From Rhizomucor pusillus (taxonomy: Eukaryota; Mucoromycota; Mucoromycetes; Mucorales; Lichtheimiaceae): a stretch of 54,557 nucleotides of DNA. The stretch spans positions 1 to 54,557 of the forward strand of contig FWWN02000459.1 of the NCBI GenBank assembly GCA_900175165.2, in the 5' to 3' direction. The position numbers and the translations under genes are program-made. Below the pieces are notes generated by a model that saw only the letters and a program-made list of their open reading frames with translations, ran no database searches and was not told the origin of the DNA. Below, in pieces: positions 13,576 to 25,324 of the stretch (position 1 is the stretch's first letter; each line of letters opens with the position of its first letter).

Positions 13576-14647
13576 ACGGGCTCCGGTTTCGATGGGCGTT
13601 GGCTGTGCCGCTGCCATGGGATTCAACCACGCCGACAGCAATGAAGCGATGCGCATGCGGCTGCAAGGGTGACAAAGTCGTTTGATTTGTCAACCCGCCT
13701 CTGTCATCATCCTTGGAGTGCATGTTTGAGTTGGCCGAGCCGAGTAACAACACGACAAGCGAAAAGTCCAACATTGCCCTACACGACAAGTTACCAGATG
13801 ACATTGCGTAGGATCTGTACATGGATTTTCGTCTATACCTGAGCTTTTTACCCGCATCACATCGCTGCTGGCCGGATCATTATCCATGGCGACAAGACCT
13901 TGTTTACAATATGAACGAGATTTACAGCCGGAGCATACAAGTCGATCGACACGCAGAGTCATCAGGCAACTCGCTTCCCTCACCAGATGTAGACGTTTTT
14001 TGCGGCATCATATCCGACGCGGACGGCTATGGCATCAAAAACAAATTTGTGATTGGAACCAACACCATCAACATCCTTGTTACTTGCTCTGTGGTGCTGG
14101 ACACGAAGCTCAAAGTCTTCGTCGGCGCTGGTGTCGATCTCCTCACAGACGTCTTGAATTCAGCAGGCAAACACAGCTTTCAGCACCTTCTTGGTGACTT
14201 GGCTCTCAGGCTTTTTGTCTTGGTCTGAGTTCGTGGCCAAAGCATTTTTAGGACAGGTGGTCCAGATTCGCTTAGCTGATCCAATTTTTGTGGGGATGGC
14301 TCATTTTGTGGAGATGGCTCAGTCAATTTTGTCGTGGCTCAAATTCAGACCAGTGGCCCCAGCACTGCGTCAGTTGACGTAGTGCAGACTGATGGTATGG
14401 TACGCACCCACTCTTGGTATCGCCGCTTCTTTTAGCCTCACTTGACGTCTTGTCAAGATAAAAAGATTATCATTAGAAGAAAAATCTCTTATATATAACT
14501 GAGAATGCGCGGCTCGGAGAGCTTAGTACCATATCTGAAGTCGAAACGGAGTCAACCAGAATTGACATAGGTACGACAGCCAAGGCAAGAAGGTATCCAT
14601 CACTGGTCCCAAGTTCAGGCTCTCAATATCGCTATCATTGAAGGAAC
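13576..14647. other. Degenerate sequence, probably mobile-element debris
   Basis: Coding-like stretches in changing frames (for example 13821-14228 on the plus strand) but no intact gene. Composition is more GC-rich than true spacers here, which suggests decayed coding DNA. No terminal repeats recognised. Confidence 0.35.
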
Positions 14648-15261
14648 ATGGCATCTGAAACCGTTTTTTCGACGTTTAATAGACTCTCAACGCCAGCCTT
14701 CTTCGCATCACAATACGATTTAATAGTGAAACCAATAACCCGTGGTGGAATGGATGTGGAATTTCTTAGCCGCAAAGAGTTTCGGCGTAGTTTCCTACCA
14801 TGCTGGGATGATTTGCCGGAAGCTTACCCGCGGGCGGCAGCCCGATCTTGGCGATACTTTGGAAGATGATTATTCCACATAAGGCCAGAGATAGTTTATT
14901 CCGCTATATTCACCATGCTCTCCTCGATCGTGTGACTCTACACCGTTTACTACCACATATATTCGATTCTGAACTTTGTCAGATCTGCGGACAAGCTGAG
15001 ACCAAAGATCATCTATTATTTTATCGCCCAGAAAAGCAACGCGTCGGTGGAACCTGCAGACTAAGGACGTTTTAACAGTTTGTATTCTATGTTACCATTT
15101 GAAGGAAGCTGGCATGTTGAATGGTCTCATGTCGTCGTCTACGCTCTGAAAGTGATATGGGATACCCACTGGCGTCTCATCTTTGACTCTCCACCACAGA
15201 TCACAAGTAGATGTTTATCCTTGGTTTCTTTGAACAAAGAATTAGTCTTGAAAGGCTTGTA
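14648..15261 (+). pseudogene. Remnant of a LINE-type retrotransposon: zinc-binding tail of the reverse transcriptase ORF
   Basis: Three short plus-strand frames, separated by stops and frame changes, together match the end of a non-LTR retrotransposon polyprotein. The core is at 14848-15075: IPHKARDSLFRYIHHALLDR, then LCQICGQAETKDHLLFY, the zf-RVT pattern in which C-x2-C is followed by ET..H..F.C; the final Cys is replaced by Arg (YRPEK). A second block (15080-15261) has the usual ALxxIWDTHWR continuation. The catalytic part of the reverse transcriptase is absent, so this is a 5'-truncated, dead copy, as is normal for LINEs. Confidence 0.7.
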
Positions 15262-15273
15262 ACTATTTAAATT

Positions 15274-15882
15274 TCATATGGCTCTGCCATGAATAAACTC
15301 TTCATAAGAAAAAGACTTAGGTACAACAGTCAATGTATCAACTGCTGTCACTGCAGGAAAATTCCGGTTCTCGGTGACCGGGTACCCCGCTGTCAGGGAG
15401 AACGATTCACCCGCCCCGATCTTTACCATTATAGTATGCAGTTCCGAAGCCTCGTTGATGCTAGGCGTATCGTCGTGGCTGTAGATATCGCTACTGTGGA
15501 GTTCAATCAAGGTCACAACCTTCCTCTCATCACTCCCCTCTGCTGCTGCAGCTGTAGGAACGACAAGGAGCAATTTTTTTCTATTTATCAGATTTCGATT
15601 TATAAAATAATGCAGATAGCACGGTGGTATCAATGTCGTGATAATTGTAGCATAGCATAAAAATCCGGCATGAAATTGTACGCGAGATAATTTATTCTGC
15701 TCGGCGGATTGGGTTCCAAGCCAGCAAAGGAACGCAGTCGAAAAGAAAGAGCAGCAAACTTGAATCGTTTTTCGGCGACAGTTGATGATGTCTTGGTCTG
15801 TCGTTTTGCTCGGCACCCACTGAGAGCGAGGAATGGGCGATCGACAGCGAGTGAATGCTTTAACTCTTTCTTTGTTGCACAC
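15274..15882 (-). CDS. Doubtful hypothetical ORF, 202 aa
   Basis: A 609-base frame open on the minus strand. The last ~90 residues look protein-like (ERKVVTLIELHSSDIYS, then a mixed stretch ending EEFIHGRAI). The first half contains two cysteine-rich hydrophobic segments and is less convincing. A TATAAA sits inside the frame near 15601, so the true gene might start later or contain an intron. No family recognised. Confidence 0.3.
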   Translation of the reverse strand: MCNKERVKAFTRCRSPIPRSQWVPSKTTDQDIINCRRKTIQVCCSFFSTAFLCWLGTQSAEQNKLSRVQFHAGFLCYATIITTLIPPCYLHYFINRNLINRKKLLLVVPTAAAAEGSDERKVVTLIELHSSDIYSHDDTPSINEASELHTIMVKIGAGESFSLTAGYPVTENRNFPAVTAVDTLTVVPKSFSYEEFIHGRAI

Positions 15883-16577
15883 TAGCGTGCTAAAAATGCA
15901 TGCATTGCAGCTATAGAAAGAATCCGGGTGCGTCGACTAGTACGGATTAGGTTTGCACAGAGCAGCACTCTTTGGTTAAACAGCAAATACGTGTAACCTG
16001 ATGGTTGAAACAAACAACCAGAGTGAGTTTTGCGTTCCGAGTGCGCGAGCAAGGAGGTATGCAAAAAGCCTCCTCTAAAGCTAGGGGGGCCTAATGCCCG
16101 GTAGAAAGTATAGAAGGACATGAGCTAGACATTGCATAAATTCGCATCAAACGACGAGCACCTGTACAGTGTCGGCTTGGCAGGAAATAACCAGCTCACA
16201 GGTTACGGAGACAATCGACTGCATAGACGAGGTAAATCTCTACTTGACGGATGTGGGGCGGTGGTTGGCGTTTTCGAAACATAGAGTCCCACATTTGCTA
16301 ATCGCCCATACGTAGATCCGAGTAATCAACTGTCCTGCCTTTATTGTAAAGGTTAGCATGTTGAATAAATGGTTGCTATTGCTTTCGTACCTAGTGAGTT
16401 TTTTCTGATAGCAGAACCAAGTTGCTCTTTTTTTTCCAGCCATATGCAGATGCAAAAACTGAACGTCCGAAAACTAGAGTAACAAATATACGGGGTTTGT
16501 TTGATGATTTATCTTTTCCTACACATTGATGGATTGCATGCATCGCGTTTATCACCTTCCTGCCAAGCTCAGCGTTC
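15883..16577. other. Intergenic, no gene seen
   Basis: AT-rich spacer upstream of the 16671 gene. Short open frames on the minus strand have no coding character. Confidence 0.4.
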
Positions 16578-16584
16578 TATAAAA
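16578..16584 (+). promoter_or_regulatory. TATA box of the 16671 gene
   Basis: TATAAAA about 87 bp before the ATG at 16671, in an otherwise GC-balanced stretch. Confidence 0.5.
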
Positions 16585-16670
16585 GAAGAACACGTCGCGA
16601 GCGAACGGCACACTCTGTTGTTCTCAAATTTCTTTGACCTAAAGTTATCTCTAGCGTTTCTCGTTTCAAC

Positions 16671-17979
16671 ATGGTATCTCGAAGCAAGAGCAAGAATGAC
16701 AAGGCTGCCCGCCTTGCCCGACTTTCATCCACATCCGCCTACTCTTCTGCCAATTTCTCTACCTTGTCGCCTCCCCCGGTTGAAAGCAAAAAGCTGCTTG
16801 GTTTCGGTTCCTCCAAGTCAGTCATTGTTGAAAGCGCACTTGAGCCTATTGAGCACGATGACTTGAAGCAAGGCTCCTTGTACATTATCAAGATTAGAAA
16901 TGTTTCCGTTGCGCTCTTTGAAGGTACATCTTTGCCCAGACTGTTTGATGCAAACAATAGACTCAATACTGGCATTATTCTAGGCTGGGACGATGACATG
17001 TGCTGCTTTGCTGTTCTTCGTAAGTTATCCCGTTGTCCGCAGCTAATAGACATTGTTTAACGTATATAATTAATGTGTAGGATCGGATTCTACACCTATG
17101 CGATGGTCTGAAGCCAGGCATGTGAAATGTTATGGTGGATGAATGCATTGAGCTCACAATATGACTGATTTTAGATATATTCCTGGCGACTTTGATGCGT
17201 ACGATGCATTTGACGATGCAGGGAACCCTCCTGTCCATCTCTGGACTCGTCACCTCCGTGTCAATGTGCCGATTAACTGGTTTTCTATCTTTGAAGAGGC
17301 TCGTCGCAAGCAGCGCGACTGGGTCACTGCGCAAAATCAAGAGCCTTACTATTATCCCGCCCAAGAAGAAGTCAACGGTCACCCACCCGCCGCCGACGTA
17401 GCTCGAGCTAAAAGTGTACAAAATGGTCACAAGAACGACGAGGGCCAAAACGTGGACAACGGTGACAAGGAAAAGCCCGCCAAAAAGGAGGAGGAGTCTG
17501 CTGCTGCTTCTGTTGCAGAACAGGAGCAGAATGAACAGCAAGAGGGCAAGGACAAAGATAACAGCAGTGCCAATGGAGACAACAAGGCACCTTCGGCCAA
17601 CTCGTCAGAGACCGATGCAAAGGAGCCGGTGACTCCCGCCGCAATGGACAATGACGCCCACCCAGTTGGCAGCAGCAACAGCAGCCATGTTGGCAATGGC
17701 GGCAGCTTTAACGTCAAGGAAGCTGCGAGCACACCCATCCCGAAGCTTCTCCAAGTCAAAGAGGAGCCTCGTTTCTTCTCAGCAGACAATATTGACTTTG
17801 CACACAATGGAGAGCAATTCTCTATTCAGTCATCTGGATACCAGCAAGCATCACCCCTTGATACGCCCACACCATCGCCGCGCAACGGCCAAACCAAGAA
17901 AGATGCCGCAGACACTGCAAACAATGCATTCAAGACAAAGCGCAGATCGGTGCACGATTTGTTCCGTGGAAGCAGATAA
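16671..17979 (+). CDS. Uncharacterised 396-aa protein with a compact N-terminal domain and a disordered acidic tail
   Basis: Three exons: 16671-17019, 17081-17117, 17175-17979; 1191 bases. Residues 1-~50 are basic and Ser-rich. Residues ~65-190 look folded: GSLYIIKIRNVSVALFEGTS, then GIILGWDDDMCCFAVLR, then RYIPGDFDAYDAFDDAGNPP and a Trp-rich WTRHLRV..INWFSIFEEAR segment. The rest (~200-396) is low complexity, rich in Glu, Lys, Ala, Ser and Asn, and ends with the basic patch KTKRRSVHDLFRGSR. I do not recognise the family. The 37-base middle exon is joined on both sides in frame; its downstream intron (17118-17174) needs a GC donor (GCATGT), since no GT site keeps the frame. Confidence 0.7.
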
Positions 17980-19234
17980 AAGAATTAACTCGTATCTAGC
18001 GTCAATTCTCTTTAAGTTTACGTTCTCTTTGCCTCCTTGTACATTTGTTAGCCCGGCTCGTTGAGCAACTTAATCATTATTATAATATTTCATATTCTTT
18101 CTGTCCATACCAAGCATTGCCTTGCTATGAATATATCCCTATTTTTACACCGCATCATTTACATAGTACATTGCTATCATTTTATTTGATGATTCGCTTC
18201 AAGATCGTGTTATTGATCTGCGCTCTTACATCAATACATGTGGGCCCATTTTTGTTTTCAATATGCACCCTCAAATTACGCCAATGTTTTGCAGTGATGC
18301 GATTGCCAAATCACTGCATGGCTTCGTTGTAGCGGGTTGCGATCATCAAAGGATGATAAATTGGTTGACTACAAACAAGGTTTCAATTTGATTAATGTCT
18401 TCTGCACCCCTGCCCTGCGCTTGAGACATTCTCCTCTTACAGAGCATCATCTCGCCTTTACAGCAAAGAGATGAGATGTAATATAATGCATGCCCGGGAG
18501 GCAGGAGATTCGAGTCGAGCCCAGCCCAGCCCAGCCCAGAGGATTCTTTAATGCATTGCAGCTCAGCACGAAACTGTTTTCTACGTTCTGCGTGCCATGC
18601 GCGACTTGTACGCAGTGCATCAGGCAGCGTACATGTACCTCTATGGATCCACTGTTCGTGTTTGAATCACCATTGCACCATGTCTCGATTATTCCAGCTG
18701 TTGTTCCCAACTCTGTTGTTCCTGTAATGAACGTGTAAAATCTGGGTTTATAGCGATGTAATAGACGCCTTTCTTCCTGTATGGCACCACAGTGATTTGA
18801 TTTAAATTGATGAAATTTGACGATACAGTGGCTACAATGGAAATAATGGCGTGATATCGTATTGTAATCCTAATTTGGCCTGCAGCCGTTTCCTCGGATC
18901 GACTTTGCAGATGATATGCATCGAGAAAAAAAAAATGGCCTGATGTGCGCAGGGATGCGGCGCTCAGACTGTTATGCATATGCTATCCTGACCGCAGGTG
19001 AGGTCGAACATTATAATTACTTCATGTATGGATCTTTGGATTTGTAAACGGCTGGAATCTCGAACAAGACGCTGCATGCAGTGACCTACCCGTGTGTAGC
19101 GATGAAAAAATTGAGTGAGTTGGACGCGATCAATTTGAGGTATTACGCTGCATTGAAGCTTGGGTAGGAAACAGCCGCTGTATCAGGATAAGGACAGGAA
19201 GAGTTTTATATCCAGCAGCAGAAACTGCATTAAT
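17980..19234. other. Intergenic with a short CCCAG repeat
   Basis: No gene recognised. A four-unit CCCAG repeat lies at about 18519-18539. The right part leads into the inverted-repeat arm at 19235. Confidence 0.45.
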
Positions 19235-19720
19235 TTTTTAACGCATCAACTACAAGTGCTTGATCGGTCGATTGCGAATACAGACGCCAAGTATTCAGTC
19301 CCGAGCTCAAGGCTCCTATGTCAGACTTTACAAAGACAGATTTGAAGTAAACGTAGCTGTGAACTCAAAGCTTTGTAGCATAATCTACGTGGTTTTGGAT
19401 GATAGTACACACAGGTATAAGCATATCAAGGACTCCAGGTTTCAAAAACGCTGTAAATGAGTTCAAACGCTTGCAACGCACGTGATCACGATTGTTTCAT
19501 AAACATCTTTCAAGGATTGAAAGTACGCACACATACTCGCAAGTAGGGATAAAGACGCCATTTTATACGCTGTGGAATCTCTGCTTAAATTCATGCAGGC
19601 AGGTCTCTTTTTGCTGACAATGTTGTCACAAAATGAATACCCCATTTGCCACAGATATGCATGTGCAAATAGAAGCAAGCAGCAGCAATTCGATGGAGAA
19701 ACGTATTACAACACGTAGGT
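19235..19720 (+). repeat. Left arm of a ~0.5 kb inverted repeat
   Basis: This segment matches the reverse complement of 26170-26712 along its whole length with small indels. Anchors are an exact 24-base match (19274-19297 with 26654-26677) and an exact 21-base match (19676-19696 with 26196-26216), in the same order and with diverged but alignable sequence between them. The homology fades outward at about 19235 and inward at about 19720. See the findings for interpretation. Confidence 0.85.
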
Positions 19721-20623
19721 ATTGGAGCTGGCAAAAAATGCGCTCTTGGATTTCGTCCTCGCTGTTCCTGTCCATGTCGGTCCCTTCCCACTTGCGAACC
19801 CAGTCAAGTGCATGATGAGTACCTCGAAGCATGCTAAATTATTATTAAAATGATTCAGGAATTCGTCGGATGTCCTTAAATACACAGGATGCATACATCT
19901 AAAAGAAAATGGTATACAACTGGCATTAGGTGATTCTTTAATAAACGCTACAATTATTCGATGGAATCTCATCCACTTTGCTGCTAGTTATTAAACATGG
20001 TTTTGCTATTCTAGAGCATGCACAAAGATGAAAAAGATCACGATGCAGCATGGTGGCATCAACTCTTAAGCAACAAAGGAGTGTTTCGTTGCATCTGTAT
20101 GAAGAGCAACGACTCTTGATGACGAGACAGACAGTATCTACGCTGGTCCTTAACATTCTTGATAAATGTTTTGCGTTTCAGTAACTATTTGTATGTATAT
20201 GCTGTTATCCTCATTCAACAGCTAGTGGCGTGCTTTTGACTCGTGAAAAATCGATGTAACATCTTCGTTGCAAGTGAGCAACTATTACCTGATGGAGACT
20301 GGTGCGACATATATTTATATAAGTGTAATACCTGCAAACGAGCGTTCTAGCTTTGTCATGGGAGATGACGACATTTCCGTAAGAGTTCTAAAGATATAAA
20401 GCGAGCTCTTTGTTTCCATTCTGTAATCTTGATAACATCCTCGCAATATATCAAGAATATTGATATCAAAGGAAACTCTTTCTTCAAACTTTTATTTTTT
20501 CAATCTTTTTACATGTTGAACGTTGATTTGAAATATCTATCTCTACTTGTATATCTTGTCTGCTTAAGCCAGAAAGGTACCTTGTGAACTAGGCATATGT
20601 GAATCATTGCTTAAAAGTGTAAA
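19721..20623. other. Spacer inside the inverted-repeat block
   Basis: AT-rich, no gene recognised. A TATA-like run (20308-20322) lies ~300 bp before the decayed large gene. Confidence 0.4.
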
Positions 20624-23451
20624 CATGCCTGTAGATGTCTTCCAAAACGTACTCGATATTCAAGCTGATCCTTGGTACTATCAAGGAAAGGATGAAAGAC
20701 TTGGAGATGGACACCAGATCATTGAACATCCGAGCGATCCGGTTCCTTCTGCCGGAAAATCCTCATACTAAAGAAGACTACGTCAACACCGTAAAGCAAA
20801 TAATGTATGAAAGCCATATTATCGATGATGATACTTTGGTGGATACCTTAGCTCTTGAGGACGCCAGCGAGGAGCAAAGAGTGAGCCGTGATACCGTGAC
20901 CCTGTATATGCGAAGCTGGACGCTGTAACCAGAAACCTTGAAAAAATCCTCGCAGACTGGGCAGAAGACCAGGCAGAGTTCCCGGAGATGGACCTATGGA
21001 TAAAGTTTGCTGACAAGTACGTTGATCGGCCTTTTCATTTGCGGTACATCGGTCAGACAAAAGGAAAAGCGGCAGTCTTCAGGCACATTGATAAGATGCG
21101 GCGCGGGTCGGTGGTTTCTTGGGGAAATTCTTGAATACATTGTACAACGTTGAACGCGAAGCATTTGTCAACGTACGGATCTTCACTTTCCATCGTGCAA
21201 CAAGCGCAATCACGTCTGGCACGTCGAGTGACATTGGAGCAAAATGCTACTGCGTTCTTTGGTCTTGATAATCTTCTCAACACGCAATCAGGAGGCTATT
21301 GTGCATCCTACGAGCCACCGTCTAGCTACTTTAAAGAATTTCGCGAACTGTGGAACCTCGCGTTCTTTGAGACGTTCCGCAGGCATGCAACCAAAAAGAT
21401 GGCACCCAACGATCTGCGCTCGTACATACAACAAATTTCCTCCGAGGCGATCCGAATCGAAAGCCCAATGGAGTCCAGTCTCCTAAAGGCACTTTGTAAG
21501 CAAGCACAATGCAAGCTTGTCAATAACTATGCCATCCTCGTCCTCATCGGATACGATATTGCATGTTCCGATTACAAGAAAGGCCGTCAATTTTCGAACA
21601 GTCGAGAGCCGGCCAGCTAACGTAAGACCATCCTTTGCCGCCAGCAAGTCTGGGCCAGTGGCGAACAGAATTATGATGCAAACAGGTTTGACGCCTCAAT
21701 GTTCCCGTTTGTCGATATCTTCCCCTGGCTGCAGATTTACCGGACCAAGGAGGCAGCGTTGCGGCAAATCCAACTGTATATGAACACCGTCCAGCCGGTC
21801 GTTACCGTGACCTTTTCTCGACCAACAACGTCGATAGTCTTTGCCAATTTTGTCCATCATCGCGGGATAATATCTCAAAAGAAGGATACGTTTCTGGAGT
21901 ATGTTGGCATCCCCAAAGTATGTTACATGCTAGACGAGGATTGGATCCAAAAGGGCACCAAGTCAAAAAAAAATCCATCGATGAGCTATGCGACAATTGT
22001 TGTTCCGCACATTCATCCGGGAAAGGAGCGCTACGGCGCCCGTTCAGTCACCTTGAACGCAATTCTCGACTTGACATGGACGATAACGTTGATTATTTGC
22101 GAAGTCGCTATTCGGAAAGCACAGACAGGAAGGTACAACGAGCGGAAAGCTTTGCTGGATGAGATATGGCCTCTGGTAGACGCATCATCTGCTCGAGTCG
22201 TCGAACGCTTGGCAAAAGCGTACAAAAAGCTTGAAGACAGCAAAAAAAGAGCTATCGGAGTACAGACATGAGCGCTTGAAACGACAACCGAAAAGAGTTA
22301 CCGTCACAGCAAATGAATCGTTGAGTGAAGCAGCGCGAGCATAGATAGCAGAGTATGCCTGAGCTCAAAGCAAGCCGAAAAGCAAAGAGAGAAAGGAGCA
22401 GGTTGAAAGGCTATGGGAGGCTGAACTATCCGGCGTTGCACCTGCATATTAGTCGCGAGAACGAAAAAGAATGGCGAGAATGGGCGCTTAGCCACAACAA
22501 AGGAGTTTCTTTTTTCGCAAGCATGATACGCTACATTGGAGAGAAAAAGCAACATCCGCTCAGGAACGCGCTCATCCAGTATGCACCAGAAGGAGTAGAA
22601 GGCGAAGAATGGTTAGACGATGAAGAGCAGGTGAAAGAAGCAGCCTTGCGTTGGGGGAGCCGCAATGAAGACATTTTTGCCGGAAGATCACTTCTCGTCG
22701 GAGAAACAGCGAGAAAGGAGATACCGAGAATAGATCAAGCAGTCATGCACTGGAAGGACGAAGACGGCAAGGAGCATAGAGTCAAGTTGAGCTTTCCATT
22801 GAAAGAGCGCATACCAGGAGAAACCAAAGAGGAGAGGATGTTTTACCTGAGATTTACACGAAGAGGCATAAGTTTGAAAGACGAGGATGGAGAAGAAGTC
22901 AGAACAGAAGATGGACAGAAAGTACTGGCGACAGTTGAGAATTTGAGAGCACAGAACGAAGGAGAGATGCTTATGAAGATATGGAAAGCTGAAATGCGGG
23001 GAAAGGGGCACGCAGTCGAACAAGGCGAGTCAAATTGGGACAACGTTCCAAAAAAAATCGAAAGAGACCGCCGTTGTATTGCACAAGAGGCCATTCAAAG
23101 CGCCCCCCTATGACCGACGCACTCTATATCCTAAAAGAGTTCTTGGACAGCAATTTCCCGCAAGGCGGATACATCAACCTGGTGGATAGAGCCACCGCAA
23201 GATTGATCGAAGCTGACATATCTTTGCCAATTCAAGAACTCTCCTCAGCCTTCCTTGACGATTATGCTACTCATCCATTTTTGCCTCTTTGGAAGGGATG
23301 GGTCGGCGATATCAAGAAGTACGGGCGCCATTTCGGCACAAACATCCGTGTTTTGCGAAGGAACACGCCAGAATCACAGAACAAAATCGTCAAGGACCCG
23401 CACGGAAACACAGTCATCGAAATCGCTGCACGGACTGACGATGATATTTAA
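20624..23451 (+). pseudogene. Large decayed gene with a YIGQT (GIY-YIG-like) motif and long charged regions
   Basis: Six or more protein-like segments follow one another without gaps but in changing frames, so they read as one ancestral protein of roughly 900 aa. In order: ENPHTKEDYVNTVKQIMYES (frame of 20635-20928); LEKILADWAEDQAEF..FHLRYIGQTKGKAAVFRHIDKM (20907-21134); FLNTLYNVEREAFVNVRIFTF (21128-21190); a block at 21150-21620 followed, after one in-frame TAA, by 21699-22271; a frameshift at a seven-A run (22242-22248) into a Lys/Glu/Arg coiled coil; a 252-codon charged block (22355-23113); and a C-terminal block (23035-23451). YIGQT with a following RH is the pattern of GIY-YIG nucleases; the assignment is tentative. 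A second fragment lies at 29424-29491. I do not know the family. Confidence 0.55.
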
Positions 23452-23790
23452 AGCAAACTCGTCTCTGCGTCGATGCAAAACTTGTACTTGTCTTTTGTGC
23501 TAAAGCTATCCCAAGGAAAGTATGATTTTGCACGGCTCTATTTTGTCAACATCGAACTCTTGCGGCGGGGCTCTACCAAACAAGGAAACAAGAATACGAT
23601 GCCTGCTGGAAACGTGCGTAAATATACGAGCATAAACATTGCGCCCATGCAGCAGCAGGAGCATGGACCTGGCCTTTATCCCTTTTTCCTTCTTTGCTTT
23701 ATTCTGTTTTCTTGCTATCCTTTTATTCCCTTTTTTAAGGCCTCGAGATTCCGCATTGATTACAGGAAACGGCTTGTAAAGATATGGGAC

Positions 23791-23834
23791 ACAGCGCGCT
23801 GAAGCTTAGAGCGCGGACGCAGCTACATCAATAG
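23791..23834. repeat. 44-bp GC-rich direct repeat, copy 1
   Basis: Shares the core AGAGCGCGGACGCAGC with the copy at 23854-23897 and similar flanks (AGCGCGC on the left, AATAG on the right); starts are 63 bp apart. It stands out in an AT-rich stretch and lies ~340 bp past the decayed large gene. Confidence 0.7.
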
Positions 23835-23853
23835 GTATGTATCCGAGATGGAG

Positions 23854-23897
23854 GAAGCGCGCCGCAGCTCAGAGCGCGGACGCAGCCATGTAAATAG
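23854..23897. repeat. 44-bp GC-rich direct repeat, copy 2
   Basis: Second copy of the unit at 23791-23834, differing at about eight positions. Together they may mark the 3' end of a mobile element. Confidence 0.7.
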
Positions 23898-25235
23898 ATT
23901 TGATAATAAATGCACTTAAACACTTGTTAAACTTTAAAGTTATTCCAGATTGTCACTCCTTTTACATTTTCTTACTTTGCTGCTCCTTGACAACTTATTT
24001 TTTCTTTTTTTAATAAAGAGAAGGCTAGCGTGTCTACATTTTATGTCGGTTTAACACCACGTAGAGTGCTGTGAAGATTCGAAACTGGCTCAATCTTACT
24101 CTCTACCAATGGAAAAGATCTTGTCATCAAAACCTCAAGTAGCCACTCCAAAATCGCTGCTGTTTATTTGACAAAATATGTATACATAATCATTGATGTC
24201 TGTTTCTTAACATCTTCCTTGCGACAGCTTTAGCAGAAAACACAAAATATAAATTTGCCTTACCGCAGAGTAAAGTAAATTATAATACATAATGTCTTGA
24301 TTGCATCGTATCCAATGCTTGGACGCATCAAAAGCTTGACCTTGGCTTCAGCGGTGATAGTAAAAAGAAAGCGGTGCAGCAGTGCACATGCCAACTATAT
24401 TTTATCTATGGCTTGCAGGATATTATCGTGGAAATGCGAAATCTTGTCGGTGAGATGATTACCTTCTTCTAGCGATCGCGGTGTGTATCGAGCGAAAAAT
24501 ACTAGCGCATGCTGCAGTTGCGTCTATATTTTCTCCTACCGTGGCGAACCGCAAGTGCGTAACAGTAGTCGATCTTTGAGAGCATGCAGTCGACGACGAT
24601 TTAATGAGACTCCTTTTAGACGAAACTCGAGCTCATTTCATTACAAGCAAGGCAGTTATTATGATCATATGGAAATTAACCAGGACTAGAAGAGCAGCTA
24701 CTCATTACATTGAATAGAGGAACCGTTGGACTATGTGTATTCAATATAGTACTTAGAAGAAAAGGGGAGAAAGCAGACACAAAAAAGAATAAATCTGTTG
24801 CTGAGGAAGATCATCGTGTATGCAAAGTCCTAAAATTCTCGGGGTCCACCAAACTCTACACGGTCTCGCCGTACCTTCCAAAGAGCCTTTTTGACAAAAA
24901 CGCCTCCACAAACGCAACACTTTTGCAATGCAGCACATACTCATGCCGAGCCGATGCGTATAGTTTGCTCTTTTTGTATTTTGTGCAATTTGGAATGTAG
25001 ATGCAGAATCAGAACAGAATCACGACGACAATTATAAACGATTTGTCACGAAAACAATACAAACAATTGTAATTCACAGAGATCGCTTAACGATGATCAC
25101 AAAGGACATCCATTGCGCATTTTCCGTTTGGGCAACCGGAAGCAGTTTGTGGCGATTGGAAGGCTTCGAAAATTTCGCGCGAAATTTTAGGCTTGACATT
25201 GAGATGCACATAACAAAAGATAAAGACAAGAACAT

Positions 25236-25308
25236 GGGTCAATGGTGTAGTGGTTATCATTCTCCGTTTGGGTCGGAGAGGCCCCGGGTTCAAATCCCGG
25301 TTGACCCC
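25236..25308 (+). tRNA. tRNA-Pro (anticodon TGG)
   Basis: A complete intronless cloverleaf of 73 bases. The acceptor stem GGGTCAA pairs with TTGACCC; discriminator base C. The D arm has GTAGTGGTTA, the anticodon stem CTCCG/CGGAG encloses the loop TTTGGGT with TGG at 25269-25271, and the T arm has GTTCAAATC. A run of T follows at 25311, a normal RNA polymerase III terminator. It lies inside the inverted-repeat block, immediately before the 162-bp array. Confidence 0.95.
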
Positions 25309-25324
25309 AATTTTTTCTTCTTTA

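Larger units (their letters stand above)
23452..25235. other. Gene-free stretch apart from the 44-bp repeats
   Basis: AT-rich. A possible coding fragment at 24710-25000 (plus strand, basic, KKNKSVAEEDHRVCK) is too short and too isolated to call. Nothing else recognised. Confidence 0.4.

Noticed and set aside
19260..19460. Longest frame in the repeat arms (shared with 26497-26697) as a conserved protein
   Set aside because: Differences between the arms in this frame are more frequent at first than at third codon positions, so similarity there is DNA-level only; a neighbouring frame fits better but is very short.
21535..21580. YDIAC motif in the large pseudogene as a KDZ transposase signature
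   Set aside because: Only five residues match; the catalytic residues and zinc motifs of KDZ transposases are not seen around it.
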